Made by a program: the position numbers and the translations under genes. A DNA stretch of 64,000 bases, from assembly GCF_000314005.1 (NCBI RefSeq), contig NZ_JH980292.1, forward strand, positions 186,001 through 250,000. The letters are read 5' to 3'. This stretch comes from Spirulina subsalsa PCC 9445. GTDB lineage: Bacteria; Cyanobacteriota; Cyanobacteriia; Cyanobacteriales; Spirulinaceae. Each line of letters begins with the position of its first letter. Positions within the stretch are counted from its first letter, which is position 1. Under the pieces are notes generated by a model. The model was not told the DNA's origin. It searched no databases and saw only the letters and a list, made by a program, of their open reading frames with translations. This document shows positions 45,515 through 54,117 of the stretch, one piece after another.

Positions 45515-46972
45515 ATGCAGCATCTGACAGAGAACCAGAAAACGAAAAGACTAGACATTTTCCATCTTTCAGGTACAATCAGAACCAAAAATTCAAAAAT
45601 CGTCACAAACCCTTTGTTGATCGTGGAGAATAGAGCCATTAACCCTTTAATCAGCCCAAAACCCAGTGAAACCAAACCTGACACTGAGTTAGAGTCCCTA
45701 AGAATTTGGGGCAAACATCCCCTGTCGGGCCATGTTCACATTAGCGGGGCGAAAAACTCCGTCCTTGCCATCATGGCCGGTGCCTTGCTTTGTCCCCAAC
45801 ATTGTCGCCTGCGGAATGTCCCCAGCTTGGCCGACATTGCCAAAATGCGAAAAGTACTAGAGGCCTTGGGTGTAAAAATAGAGAGGCATAATGACACCCT
45901 AGAACTCGATACCAGTCATCTCTCCACCTCCAAAGCTCCCTACGATCTCGTTTCTCAACTCAGAGCGAGTTTTTTTGTGACAGGTCCTCTCCTGACTCGT
46001 TTAGGCACCGCCCGGGTTCCCTTACCCGGGGGCTGTGCCATTGGTGCTAGACCCGTAGATCTCCACGTTCGGGGTTTGCAAGCGATGGGCGCAGAAGTTC
46101 ACATTGAACACGGCATCGTTCATGCGGATATTCGCGGCAGTGGTGGGCGTTTAAAGGGGGCGAAAATTTATCTGGATTATCCCAGTGTCGGAGCAACAGA
46201 AACCCTCCTGATGGCGGCCACGTTAGCCGATGGGGAGACGATTATTGAAAACGCCGCTCAAGAACCGGAAGTCGAAGATTTAGCGAACTTCTGCCGGGCA
46301 ATGGGGGCAAAAATTCGCGGCGCTGGTACTAATACCATCACTATTGTTGGGGTGCCGAATTTACACAGCGTAGACTATGGCATTATCCCTGACCGCATTG
46401 AAGCGGGAACGTTCTTAGTGGCTGGGGCTATCACTCACTCAGAAATTAGCATTTCTCCCGTGATTCCCGAACACCTCACCCCGGTTATTGCGAAGTTACA
46501 AGAGATTGGCTCAAAAATTGTTCTCGACAGTCCCAATCGTCTGCGAATTATTCCCGGAGAATTGCGCGCCACAGACATTGAAACCTTACCCTATCCCGGG
46601 TTTCCAACGGATATGCAAGCCCAATTGATGGCCTTGTTAACGGTGGCGGAGGGCAATAGTGTAGTGACGGAAACGGTTTTTGAAAACCGGATGCGTCATG
46701 TGGCGGAATTAGTCCGCATGGGGGCAGATATTCGCATCAAAGGGCAAAACGCAATTATTCGCGGGGTGTCTCACCTCTCCGGTGCGCCCGTGTTGGCGAC
46801 GGATTTACGCGCATCGGCCGCGCTAGTGTTGGCAGGTTTGGCCGCAGAAGGGGAGACACTGGTACAAGGGTTACACCACTTAGACCGAGGTTATGATGAT
46901 TTAGAGACGAAGTTGAAGCAATTAGGGGCGAAGGTGGAACGGGTTGTCCCTCAAGGCAATGGGCAATCTTGA
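45515..46972 (+). CDS. murA: UDP-N-acetylglucosamine 1-carboxyvinyltransferase MurA
   Basis: Commits UDP-GlcNAc to peptidoglycan by adding enolpyruvate. The enzyme fold is complete: [20 protein letters not shown] at the start of the core, the catalytic Cys174 loop [14 protein letters not shown], and the final [18 protein letters not shown]. The Cys means fosfomycin sensitivity by family logic. The long 60-residue N-terminal extension is suspicious: ATG 45515 lies inside a TATAAT box (45511-45516), and a GTG at 45623 would give a normal N-terminus. The true start is therefore unsettled. Confidence 0.93.
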   Translation: MQHLTENQKTKRLDIFHLSGTIRTKNSKIVTNPLLIVENRAINPLISPKPSETKPDTELESLRIWGKHPLSGHVHISGAKNSVLAIMAGALLCPQHCRLRNVPSLADIAKMRKVLEALGVKIERHNDTLELDTSHLSTSKAPYDLVSQLRASFFVTGPLLTRLGTARVPLPGGCAIGARPVDLHVRGLQAMGAEVHIEHGIVHADIRGSGGRLKGAKIYLDYPSVGATETLLMAATLADGETIIENAAQEPEVEDLANFCRAMGAKIRGAGTNTITIVGVPNLHSVDYGIIPDRIEAGTFLVAGAITHSEISISPVIPEHLTPVIAKLQEIGSKIVLDSPNRLRIIPGELRATDIETLPYPGFPTDMQAQLMALLTVAEGNSVVTETVFENRMRHVAELVRMGADIRIKGQNAIIRGVSHLSGAPVLATDLRASAALVLAGLAAEGETLVQGLHHLDRGYDDLETKLKQLGAKVERVVPQGNGQS

Positions 46973-47368
46973 CAAGTTAAGACCCAAAGTTAGGGGTTGA
47001 GGGAACAGGGAACAGGGGTAGTCGGGAGTCGGGAGTCGGGAGTCGGGAGTCGGGAATCGGGAGTCCGGGAACTCTCCCCCCCCGTTCCCTGTTCCCCGTT
47101 CCCTAAAAGAAAAGAGTTGTGGCTATTCACTAGCCACTATTCCCCCTCCCCCCCTCTCCCCTGCTCCTCTGCTCCCCCTGTTCCCTGTTTCCCACCCGGA
47201 GCAGAGTTATTCAGCAAGCCCAAATTATCGAGAGAGAAGGTCGCCCGTCATGTTTCTTCATATTGGTTCTCGAATCCTTGGGCTTGTGATAGAGTGAATG
47301 TACAGAATGCCTCAACATATCTGTCAAGAGTTTCTCGTTAGAAACCCGGAGGGCATGGTTTAGGTTCT
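46973..47368. repeat. Heptamer repeat region after murA
   Basis: It opens with a copy of the 35-nt repeat (CTTGACAAGTTAAG near 46968) and continues with gggaacag heptamers and six copies of GTCGGGA (47021-47070), then CCCTGTTCCC-type heptamers on the other strand. No gene seen; the region from 47370 to 47774 holds element H and nothing else I can support. Confidence 0.65.
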
Positions 47369-47446
47369 CGTGGGGAAGCCCCGCGCTGTGGTCTTGGATT
47401 AGTCATCTGCGATTAGTCCTCTTCGATTCAGTGTTGGGTAGTTCGC
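47369..47446 (+). repeat. Right-end-like hairpin (H) with an enlarged loop
   Basis: Left half CTCGTGGGGAAGCCCCGCGC TG, right half CAGTGTTGGGTAGTTCGC, separated by about 40 nt of unrelated sequence where other elements have 4-12 nt. Comparable to element G. Confidence 0.45.
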
Positions 47447-47774
47447 ATTTCTTTGGCTTGACGGAGAACGACTGCAATTCAAAAGCCAAAAAAACAATAG
47501 CACAGGTGGAGAGCAAGAGGGGATTGATGACCCCTTAGATTGGTCTTTTGAGTGTCTATAACTGAGCATCTATAACATGGGGCGGTTAATACGGAAGGGG
47601 TCTAAGTTGGTCGAAGAGCAAGTACATCACGTTTCTATTCCCTCTCCACAGTTTTCTGTTGTCCCCTCGAAAAAGAGTTTGTAATCATGGGTTTGTAATC
47701 ATGAATTAATTGTGCGATCGCGCCGCGTTTGGAATGTAGAATCGCCTACTTCCGATGAATTGGGAGGGAAAATC

Positions 47775-48017
47775 ATGTTTTTGGAATATCAGCCTACTTG
47801 TGAACTGATCGAAGTGATGCGGATTGAAGACCTCTTTGATCCTTGCTTGCCCGAAATTATGGGGCGTTCTCATGCCGGGGAAGAAATGCAAGATCCTTGC
47901 ATTTATCCTAAAGCGGATCTGCGCTTTCCTTCGGGAGAACCCCTGCCTCTGTGCTGGATTGACCCCGACTATCGTATTGTGCGCAGTCCCGGAAATGCAG
48001 TAGCCAGAAGCCGCTAG
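47775..48017 (+). CDS. Small conserved cyanobacterial protein
   Basis: Protein of 80 aa from ATG 47775, which has GGGAGGG before it; the upstream ATG 47712 is poorer. The sequence is Cys- and acidic-residue-rich with the motif PSGEPLPLCWIDPDYR near the end, a pattern seen in many cyanobacterial hypotheticals of this size. I do not know its function. No signal peptide or membrane helix is present. Confidence 0.65.
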   Translation: MFLEYQPTCELIEVMRIEDLFDPCLPEIMGRSHAGEEMQDPCIYPKADLRFPSGEPLPLCWIDPDYRIVRSPGNAVARSR

Positions 48018-48043
48018 TTGACCATCCTCAGCGAAGGAATTTG

Positions 48044-48083
48044 CCGGAGATTCTCCACCCCCTTGTGGGTGCAGTCGTTCACT
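48044..48083 (+). repeat. Right-end-like hairpin (I)
   Basis: GGAGATTCTCCACCC then CCTTGTGGGTGCAGTCGTTC AC; CACCC pairs with GGGTG and the element ends TTCAC. It lies between the small protein gene and the subtilase. Confidence 0.45.
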
Positions 48084-48189
48084 GGTGAGAGAGAAAAATC
48101 TGGGTTATGGTGAAGGGGACAGATCGAGACAACATCTGTTCCCTTTTTGCTGTCTCCCTGCTGTTGTCTTTCTTTCCTATCTTCAGCTT

Positions 48190-49959
48190 ATGAAAAACTT
48201 TCTACTGTGCTGCTTATTCATTCTTGGATTGGGGTTTGCCCTCTCCCAGTTTAAGGGTTTAGCCAATCAGGGGGAATATGATTCCCTGATCTTAAACTTC
48301 CGGAATGATATTCCCCAAGAACAAGTCGAACAACAGGTAAAGGCGATCGCAAAACAATATAACCTAACCCCAGAACTCAACAGCGAGTTCTCGAAGGGCG
48401 AGCGTATCTATATCCTAAAAGGCGACAAAGAAACCGTCGCTACCCTAAAAGAAGCCGGAATCAAAGACACAACCGAATATATCGAACCGAACTACGTCTA
48501 TCACAGCTTTTTCACCCCCAACGACCCCGACTACGCCAAACAGTGGAACTTCCGCGCCATTAATATCGAAACCGCCTGGGCCCAAACCAAAGGCCAAGGA
48601 ATCACCGTCGCCGTCATTGATACCGGAGTCACCCAAGTTCCCGACCTGAAAAACACCAAATTTGTCCAAGGCTACGACTTCGTAAACAAGCGCGTTGAAG
48701 CCACCGACGACGTAGGACACGGCACCCACGTAGCGGGCACCATTGCCCAATCTACGAACAACAACTACGGCGTGGCAGGCATCGCCTACGAAGCCAAAAT
48801 CATGCCGATTAAAGTCCTCAGCGCCCAAGGAGGTGGCACCGTCGCCGACATCGCCGAAGGAATTCGCTTCGCGGCCGACCACGGCGCAGATGTGATTAAC
48901 ATGAGTTTAGGCGGCCCGGGAGAAAGTAAACTCATGCAGGATGCCGTCAACTACGCCTATAACAAAGGCGTGGTCATCATCGCCGCCGCCGGAAACGAAA
49001 GCCGGAACTCCGCCTCCTACCCCGCCCGCTATCCCCATGTGATTAGTGTCTCAGCCCTCGATTCTGCGGGCAACAAAGCCCCTTACTCTAACTTTGGGGC
49101 AGGGGTAGACATTGCCGCCCCCGGAGGCAGTGACGGCGGCAAAATCTTACAAAACACCATCGACCCGCGCACTAATCAGGCCATCTTTGCCGAGTACCAA
49201 GGCACCAGCATGGCCGCCCCCCACGTTGCCGGAGTAGCCGCCCTAATCAAAGCTACAGGGGTTAAAGACCCGGCCGAAGTGTTTAGTATCCTCCAAGAGT
49301 CCGCCCAGAAAGTGGAAGAAGACCCCTTTAATCACTATGGAGCAGGACAATTGAACGCCGGAAAAGCCGTCCAACTGGCCGCCAAAGGACAAATTACCTT
49401 TAAAGACTTCTTCCGATGGTTGCGTGAAAACGGCTACTTAAACCCCCGCTTCTGGATTGATGGCGGTGCCGTTGCCCTCCTGCCGAAAATTGCCATGGTC
49501 ATTGGGTCTTATCTCTTGGCCTTCCTGTTACGCAACTATTTCCCCTTTGCTTGGAGTTGGTCTTTAACGGGTGGACTAATTGCCGGGAGTTCGGGGTTAT
49601 TCTTCCTGCGGGGTTTCTACGTCTTTGACCTCCCCCAAGCACCGTTCCGGGTGTTAGGGAGTTCAATTCCTGAGTTAGGAACCGCTATTCAAGGGGGAAC
49701 TATGCTCAACCCCTTATTTGCCAGTGTCCTAATTCCGGGTATTTTAATCACCCTGTTTCTCGGTCATCCTCAATGGAAATGGTTCGCTATTGGCAGCGCG
49801 TTAGGGGTGGCTTCCTGTCTCGCGGTGAGCATTTTTATGAATCCTCAAGTGTGGGGACTGGGTGCAGGTCTGTTAGCTCAAGGGTTTTTAGCTCTTAATG
49901 CCCTGTTGTGTTTTGCCTTAGCGAAGTTAGCTAGCCAGAAACACCCCTTAGAGGTTTGA
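48190..49959 (+). CDS. Subtilisin-like serine protease with C-terminal membrane domain
   Basis: Exported S8-family protease of 589 aa. From ATG 48190 the order is: signal peptide at about 1-20, an I9-like inhibitory pro-region at about 28-105, the catalytic domain with Asp144 (AVIDTGV), His177 (GHGTHVAGT) and Ser340 (GTSMAAPHVAGVAALI), then at about 430 a shift to a domain with four hydrophobic helices (LPKIAMVIGSYLLAFLL and others). The helices would tether it to the membrane. A start at 48085 would bury the signal. The stop codon overlaps repeat element O. Confidence 0.9.
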   Translation: MKNFLLCCLFILGLGFALSQFKGLANQGEYDSLILNFRNDIPQEQVEQQVKAIAKQYNLTPELNSEFSKGERIYILKGDKETVATLKEAGIKDTTEYIEPNYVYHSFFTPNDPDYAKQWNFRAINIETAWAQTKGQGITVAVIDTGVTQVPDLKNTKFVQGYDFVNKRVEATDDVGHGTHVAGTIAQSTNNNYGVAGIAYEAKIMPIKVLSAQGGGTVADIAEGIRFAADHGADVINMSLGGPGESKLMQDAVNYAYNKGVVIIAAAGNESRNSASYPARYPHVISVSALDSAGNKAPYSNFGAGVDIAAPGGSDGGKILQNTIDPRTNQAIFAEYQGTSMAAPHVAGVAALIKATGVKDPAEVFSILQESAQKVEEDPFNHYGAGQLNAGKAVQLAAKGQITFKDFFRWLRENGYLNPRFWIDGGAVALLPKIAMVIGSYLLAFLLRNYFPFAWSWSLTGGLIAGSSGLFFLRGFYVFDLPQAPFRVLGSSIPELGTAIQGGTMLNPLFASVLIPGILITLFLGHPQWKWFAIGSALGVASCLAVSIFMNPQVWGLGAGLLAQGFLALNALLCFALAKLASQKHPLEV

Positions 49960-49985
49960 CTCCCCCCGCTCTAAAGAGGGCTTGC
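49957..49985 (-). repeat. Right-end-like hairpin (O) overlapping the protease stop codon
   Basis: Read on the minus strand: AGCCCTCTTTAGAGCGGGGG GAGTCAAAC. The TCA lies opposite the TGA stop (49957-49959) of the subtilase gene, so the tail of the hairpin and the convergent stop codon coincide. Confidence 0.5.
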
Positions 49986-50107
49986 TGAACAAGTCCGGGA
50001 GTCGGGAGTCGGGAATCGGGAGGAGTCAATAATCGTTAATTCCCCCTCTTCCCGACTAACAGATTTATTCAGTTTTTGGAGAGTCATCAGTAATTTGTAT
50101 TGCATAC

Positions 50108-50142
50108 ATTGAACCTCCCATCGCTGAAAGCGAGGGATTCCC
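50108..50142 (-). repeat. Right end of the TnpB element (J)
   Basis: On the minus strand, 15 nt past the tnpB stop: GGGAATCCCTCGCTTTCAGC, GATGGGAGGTTCAAT. The stem is CCCTCGCT/AGCGATGGG. It ends TCAAT, matching the TCAA type of right-end cut site known from IS200/IS605 elements, and is nearly the same as solitary elements B and D. Confidence 0.7.
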
Positions 50143-50156
50143 ATATAGACTCTTAT

Positions 50157-51341
50157 CTAGACCGAAGTCCCCGACAGAACGCCATTACTGGGCTGTTTGA
50201 CCACGGGCGCACCGACCGCAGTTAATCCACGCTGTTTTACTATCATTGAAGCAGCAACATCCCGATCCACGGTGTAGCCACATTCAGAGCAAGAGTGAAC
50301 CCTTTGAGAGAGTTCTTTCTGACCTGTATGGGTTCCACATTCAGGACAAACTTGAGAGGTATAGTCTGGATTGACCTTGGCAAAATATGTATCCGTTTGA
50401 GAGCAAACATATTGCAAGATAGTAAAGAATTGACCTAAACCTATATCTAGAGATTGCTTACAGAATAGTCCCCTACTCCAAGCTGTGAAGTTAATATCTT
50501 CAACAAATACCATCCCGACTCCATCACAGAGTTGATGGGCTAACTTGAAATGGTAATCCTTTCTTCTGTTGGCTACGGCTTCATGTAATAGAGCGATCCG
50601 ATGCTGTAGTTTCTGCCATTTATTAGACCCTTTGTTTTTATTTTTAAGCCTTCTTTGTAGTAATTTAATCTTACGCCGTGCTTTATCTAAAAACTTCGGC
50701 CTAGGAAGAATCAAACCATCGGAAGTTGCCAGCATACTTTGAATCCCAACATCAATCCCCAAAGCGTGACCATGAGGTATTGGGGTTGGGATATTAACAT
50801 CAAGCTCAATTGCTAAGTTGACATAGTAACCCGATGCTTTCTTGATTACTTGAACTTGTTTGATCTTAAAACCCTCTGGAATATCCCGTGACTTGACAAA
50901 CTTAACTTCCCCCAATAGAGGCATCTTTAGCTTGTTACCATTGACTTCAATTCTGCTACTAACTAAATTAAAAGACTTCATGTTCCTTTTGAAGCGAGGA
51001 AAACCTAGTCCCTTGCTTTTCATGTCGTTAAACGCCCGATCTAATTTCCGCAATGTTTGCTGCATCGCTTGGGCATTACCAGACTTAAGGAAATCGTTAG
51101 TCTTTTTAGCTTGGGTTAAATTGGCAGATTGAGTAGGGTAGTTAGGATATTCAAAGGGAGCAACAATATATTCAGAACGAATAGAGCAAGCGTTGACCTG
51201 ACAACTACGACTGTTATACCAAAGCTTTCTTTGAGCCAAAGCATAGTTCCAAACAGATTGGCAGACAGTTAAATTTAATTCGATCTTCTCTGTCTGCTCT
51301 TTGGTTGGAATTATCTTATAGTTGTAAGTAAGGTTAAGCAT
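50157..51341 (-). CDS. tnpB: TnpB (RNA-guided endonuclease, IS200/IS605 type)
   Basis: Complete TnpB-family protein of 394 aa. RuvC-like catalytic residues are seen: Asp197 in GIDVGIQSML, Glu281 in VFVEDINF and Asp361 in TVDRDVAASMIV, close to the positions in ISDra2 TnpB. A four-Cys zinc site occupies 332-354 (CPECGTH, CSECGYT). The N-terminal basic region (QKLWYNS, GFPRFKRN) is normal. There is no tnpA in the window, so mobilisation would need a helper. The omega-RNA would cover the 3' end of the gene and element J. A -10-like TATAAT is on the minus strand at 51367-51372. Confidence 0.93.
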   Translation of the reverse strand: MLNLTYNYKIIPTKEQTEKIELNLTVCQSVWNYALAQRKLWYNSRSCQVNACSIRSEYIVAPFEYPNYPTQSANLTQAKKTNDFLKSGNAQAMQQTLRKLDRAFNDMKSKGLGFPRFKRNMKSFNLVSSRIEVNGNKLKMPLLGEVKFVKSRDIPEGFKIKQVQVIKKASGYYVNLAIELDVNIPTPIPHGHALGIDVGIQSMLATSDGLILPRPKFLDKARRKIKLLQRRLKNKNKGSNKWQKLQHRIALLHEAVANRRKDYHFKLAHQLCDGVGMVFVEDINFTAWSRGLFCKQSLDIGLGQFFTILQYVCSQTDTYFAKVNPDYTSQVCPECGTHTGQKELSQRVHSCSECGYTVDRDVAASMIVKQRGLTAVGAPVVKQPSNGVLSGTSV

Positions 51342-51463
51342 TCAATTCTTGCTCATTGTAAGTAAGATTATAGCACAATTTTACAATTTGGGGTATGCTG
51401 TTGTAATATGTCGTAATTCATCCCGTCGATAAAATCGAGGGTCTTCTTCCGACGATCAAGATA

Positions 51464-52303
51464 ATGGCATCATGGCGGATTCAAAAAACGGCTCATTCTG
51501 ACCCGAAGGGATTATGGGGTAGTCTAATCTTAGGGTCTATGATTTGTCATGTCGTTTTGGGATGGCTATTCTTTCAAGCGACAAAACAACCTCTCTCATC
51601 GGGAATTCGAGATGGCATTCCTATTGATTTGATGGATCTGTCTCCTTCTGCTCCTTCAACTCCTACTCTCCCTTTCTCTTCTTCACCGAGTCCAACATCT
51701 TCACCGAGTCCAACATCTTCACCGAGTCCAACATCTTCACCGAGTCCAACACCTTCACCGAGTCCAACATCTTCACCGAGTCCAACATCTTCACCAAGTC
51801 CAACATCTTCACCAAGTCCAACATCTTCACCAAGTCCAACACCTTCACCAAGTCCAACATCTTCACCAAGTCCAACATCTTCACCAAGTCCAACATCTTC
51901 ACCAAGTCCAACATCTTCACCAAGTCCAACATCTTCACCGATGGAAACAAGGGGAGGGGGGATGATGACTCGTGTTGCTCCACCGCGTCTTACGGTGCCT
52001 GACCGAGATATTCCGACTCAATTGGCGCAACCGAGGCAAAATCAACAGAGTTTTGCCGAAGTTCCGGCGAATATCAGCATTATAGAACCCATTGTGTTGG
52101 AGGTTGTGATTAGGATTGAGGAAGGCGGAGAAGTGATGGTTTATGAGGAAACAACTCGCATTTTGGAGGGGAATATTACACGACAAGAGGCGCAAATCTT
52201 GGCAAGTAGCATTTTGGAACAGTGGGAGTTTGAACCAACTTATATGGGTGAACAGGCTGTAGTACAGGAGTATGTTTTACAATTAATGATTACTGGTGAT
52301 TGA
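51464..52303 (+). CDS. TonB-like protein with Ser-Pro-Thr minisatellite
   Basis: Protein of 279 aa with one N-terminal membrane helix ([20 protein letters not shown]), a Pro-rich linker and a C-terminal TonB-C-like domain ([17 protein letters not shown], then [14 protein letters not shown]). It would span the periplasm and transmit energy or simply link membranes. The linker is an 18-bp minisatellite (fourteen SPSPT(S/P) units, 51683-51934). ExbB/ExbD genes are not adjacent. The TnpB element lies just upstream. The TonB assignment rests on overall layout, so moderate. Confidence 0.65.
   Translation: MASWRIQKTAHSDPKGLWGSLILGSMICHVVLGWLFFQATKQPLSSGIRDGIPIDLMDLSPSAPSTPTLPFSSSPSPTSSPSPTSSPSPTSSPSPTPSPSPTSSPSPTSSPSPTSSPSPTSSPSPTPSPSPTSSPSPTSSPSPTSSPSPTSSPSPTSSPMETRGGGMMTRVAPPRLTVPDRDIPTQLAQPRQNQQSFAEVPANISIIEPIVLEVVIRIEEGGEVMVYEETTRILEGNITRQEAQILASSILEQWEFEPTYMGEQAVVQEYVLQLMITGD
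51683..51934 (+). repeat. 18-bp coding minisatellite, fourteen units
   Basis: Unit TCACCGAGTCCAACATCT or TCACCAAGTCCAACATCT, encoding SPSPTS. Units four and nine end in CCT (Pro), five units apart. The first six units use ACCGAG and the later ones ACCAAG, a sign of two expansion steps. Confidence 0.9.
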
Positions 52304-52401
52304 GGGGGATTCTGGGAAAGCCAAAATTAAAGGGAAACGGAGGGTATTGTCGGAAGAAGTGGTTTAAGATCACAGGGGTACATTTGGAGTGAAGAATTGA
52401 G

Positions 52402-53289
52402 ATGGATCCTCTAAATACAATCGCTGGTGTAGTTATTGGCGTGGCGTTATCGGCAATTTTTGGGGCGGGGGTTTTTCGGAAAGCCCGGGAAGAGCAGGAA
52501 GAGGCTACGAGGGTTAGAATTGAGCAGGTTGAGCAGGAGTTAGCTGAAGAACACGAGGCGGAGTTACAATCGCGGATTGCTGCGTTAGAAGCGGATTATC
52601 TCAAACAAAGTGATGCTTTGAAGGCGAGTTATGAAAGGGAGTCTGAACAGAAGGAGACGGAGTTACAGGGACAACTTCAGGCACTGGAGGCGACGTTAAA
52701 GCGGGAAAAAGAGGAGGCGATCGCAAAATTACGGGCAGAGGATAAGGCACAAGGGCAACAGTCGCCCCCAGATGTTGTGTTAGCCCCTCCTGCGGTGGAG
52801 GCGTCGCCAGAAGAGACAACAACGGAAATCCCGCCCCAAGTGCCTCCCACTCCTACGCTGACTATCGGTAGTCATTTAGTGGCACAGTTGCAAGGGTGGG
52901 GTGAATCGAAGCAACTGCGCTATATTGCCCAAATGCAGCAGTATTGTTTCTCGGTGGATTCTCAGGTGCGGGAACAAGTGGCGATCGCACTCAAAACCCT
53001 GACGACGGGACAACCGGTGCGCGGTGAGGTGAAAACAGCGATCGCGCTCTTGGGTAAACTTAGCACGGATTCCCAGGCCTCTGTTCGTTTAGCGGCCATT
53101 CAAGCGTTAGGGGGCATTAAATCCCCCCAAGTGATTCCTTACTTACAAAAAGCCTTACAAGACTCTAGTAGTGAGGTGATTAAAACAGCAAGTGCAGCCA
53201 TGCAAAAGTTCAAATTTTACCCAACGTCTGCCCCAGTTCAAGTGGCAAAACCTGCACTTAAGGCGACCAAAGTTAAGGTCAAAGCCTAG
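52402..53289 (+). CDS. Membrane-anchored coiled-coil protein with HEAT-like repeats
   Basis: Protein of 295 aa. An N-terminal membrane helix (NTIAGVVIGVALSAIFGAGV) is followed by a long charged coiled coil at about 25-118, a Pro/Glu linker at about 119-155, and a C-terminal helical domain with HEAT-like pairs (SQVREQVAIAL, SVRLAAIQALGGI, SSEVIKTASAAM) ending in a Lys-rich tail. It looks like a scaffold or adaptor. I do not recognise a named family. It ends 13 nt before the convergent metallopeptidase gene. Confidence 0.7.
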   Translation: MDPLNTIAGVVIGVALSAIFGAGVFRKAREEQEEATRVRIEQVEQELAEEHEAELQSRIAALEADYLKQSDALKASYERESEQKETELQGQLQALEATLKREKEEAIAKLRAEDKAQGQQSPPDVVLAPPAVEASPEETTTEIPPQVPPTPTLTIGSHLVAQLQGWGESKQLRYIAQMQQYCFSVDSQVREQVAIALKTLTTGQPVRGEVKTAIALLGKLSTDSQASVRLAAIQALGGIKSPQVIPYLQKALQDSSSEVIKTASAAMQKFKFYPTSAPVQVAKPALKATKVKVKA

Positions 53290-53301
53290 AGTCAGCAAGC
53301 C

Positions 53302-53997
53302 CTAATTACGACTGCGGGAGAGAATAATGTACTGGGCTAACTGCAAAACGGCGTAGAGAGCAGTGGCAACATAAGTCCAAGCTGCTGCTTGTAAAACAGC
53401 TTTTGCGCCTTGGTTTTCATCCCCTTGCAAAATCCCTAACTCGTCAATTAACTTTAACGCTCGTCGGGAAGCGTCGAACTCGACAGGCAGCGTGACGAGG
53501 TGGAAAACAATCACGGCGGCAAATAAGACAATCCCCAAATTAATAAACCAGACGGAAATTGCCCCTAAAGAACCGAGGAAAATCCCCGCAATAATCAAGA
53601 AAGGCCCTAAACGAGAGCCTAAATTTGCGGCCGGGACTAGACTAGCGCGCAAGTTCATAAAGCTATATTCTCGTTTATCCTGCATCACATGACCGCATTC
53701 ATGGGCAGCCACGGCGGCAGCAGCAAGGGAGGTTGAACTATACACACTTTCAGACAGTCGAACCGCCTTGGCACTGGGGTCATAATGATCGGTTAACTGC
53801 CCAGCAACGGGTTCAATTTTCACGTCGCTGATATCCATCGCCGAGAGAATTTGTCGTGCGACTTGCGCCCCAGTTAAACCCAGACTAGAGGACACCTGAG
53901 AATAACGCTCATAAGTTCCTTTGACCTTACTTTGCGCCCAAAACATCAGGATCATGCCGGGGATTAAGAGCAAATAGGACCAATGCCAATAGAACAT
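53302..53997 (-). CDS. YugP-type zinc metallopeptidase
   Basis: Membrane metallopeptidase of 231 aa. An N-terminal helix is followed by the zinc motif HECGH at 99-103 (AAHECGHVMQ), which fits HExxH, and three further helices at about 120-170 and 195-220. The family (YugP, DUF2268/peptidase-like) has unknown natural substrates. The start ATG 53997 is clean. It is convergent with the preceding gene and upstream of the Ser/Thr kinase on the same strand. Confidence 0.8.
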   Translation of the reverse strand: MFYWHWSYLLLIPGMILMFWAQSKVKGTYERYSQVSSSLGLTGAQVARQILSAMDISDVKIEPVAGQLTDHYDPSAKAVRLSESVYSSTSLAAAAVAAHECGHVMQDKREYSFMNLRASLVPAANLGSRLGPFLIIAGIFLGSLGAISVWFINLGIVLFAAVIVFHLVTLPVEFDASRRALKLIDELGILQGDENQGAKAVLQAAAWTYVATALYAVLQLAQYIILSRSRN

Positions 53998-54117
53998 AGG
54001 AAGGCTCCTCCATGGTTGAAACGGGTTGCAGGCTACAACCCATTGATTCTCCGATTATAACTTTGGGAGCTAGAGCCAAGAGGAGGCCTTGAGGGTAGGA
54101 TAACCTCACTTGTTGAG

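Noticed and set aside
51663-51983. Minus-strand frame of repeated VKMLDL
   Set aside because: It is the antisense of the SPSPTS minisatellite and has no other support.
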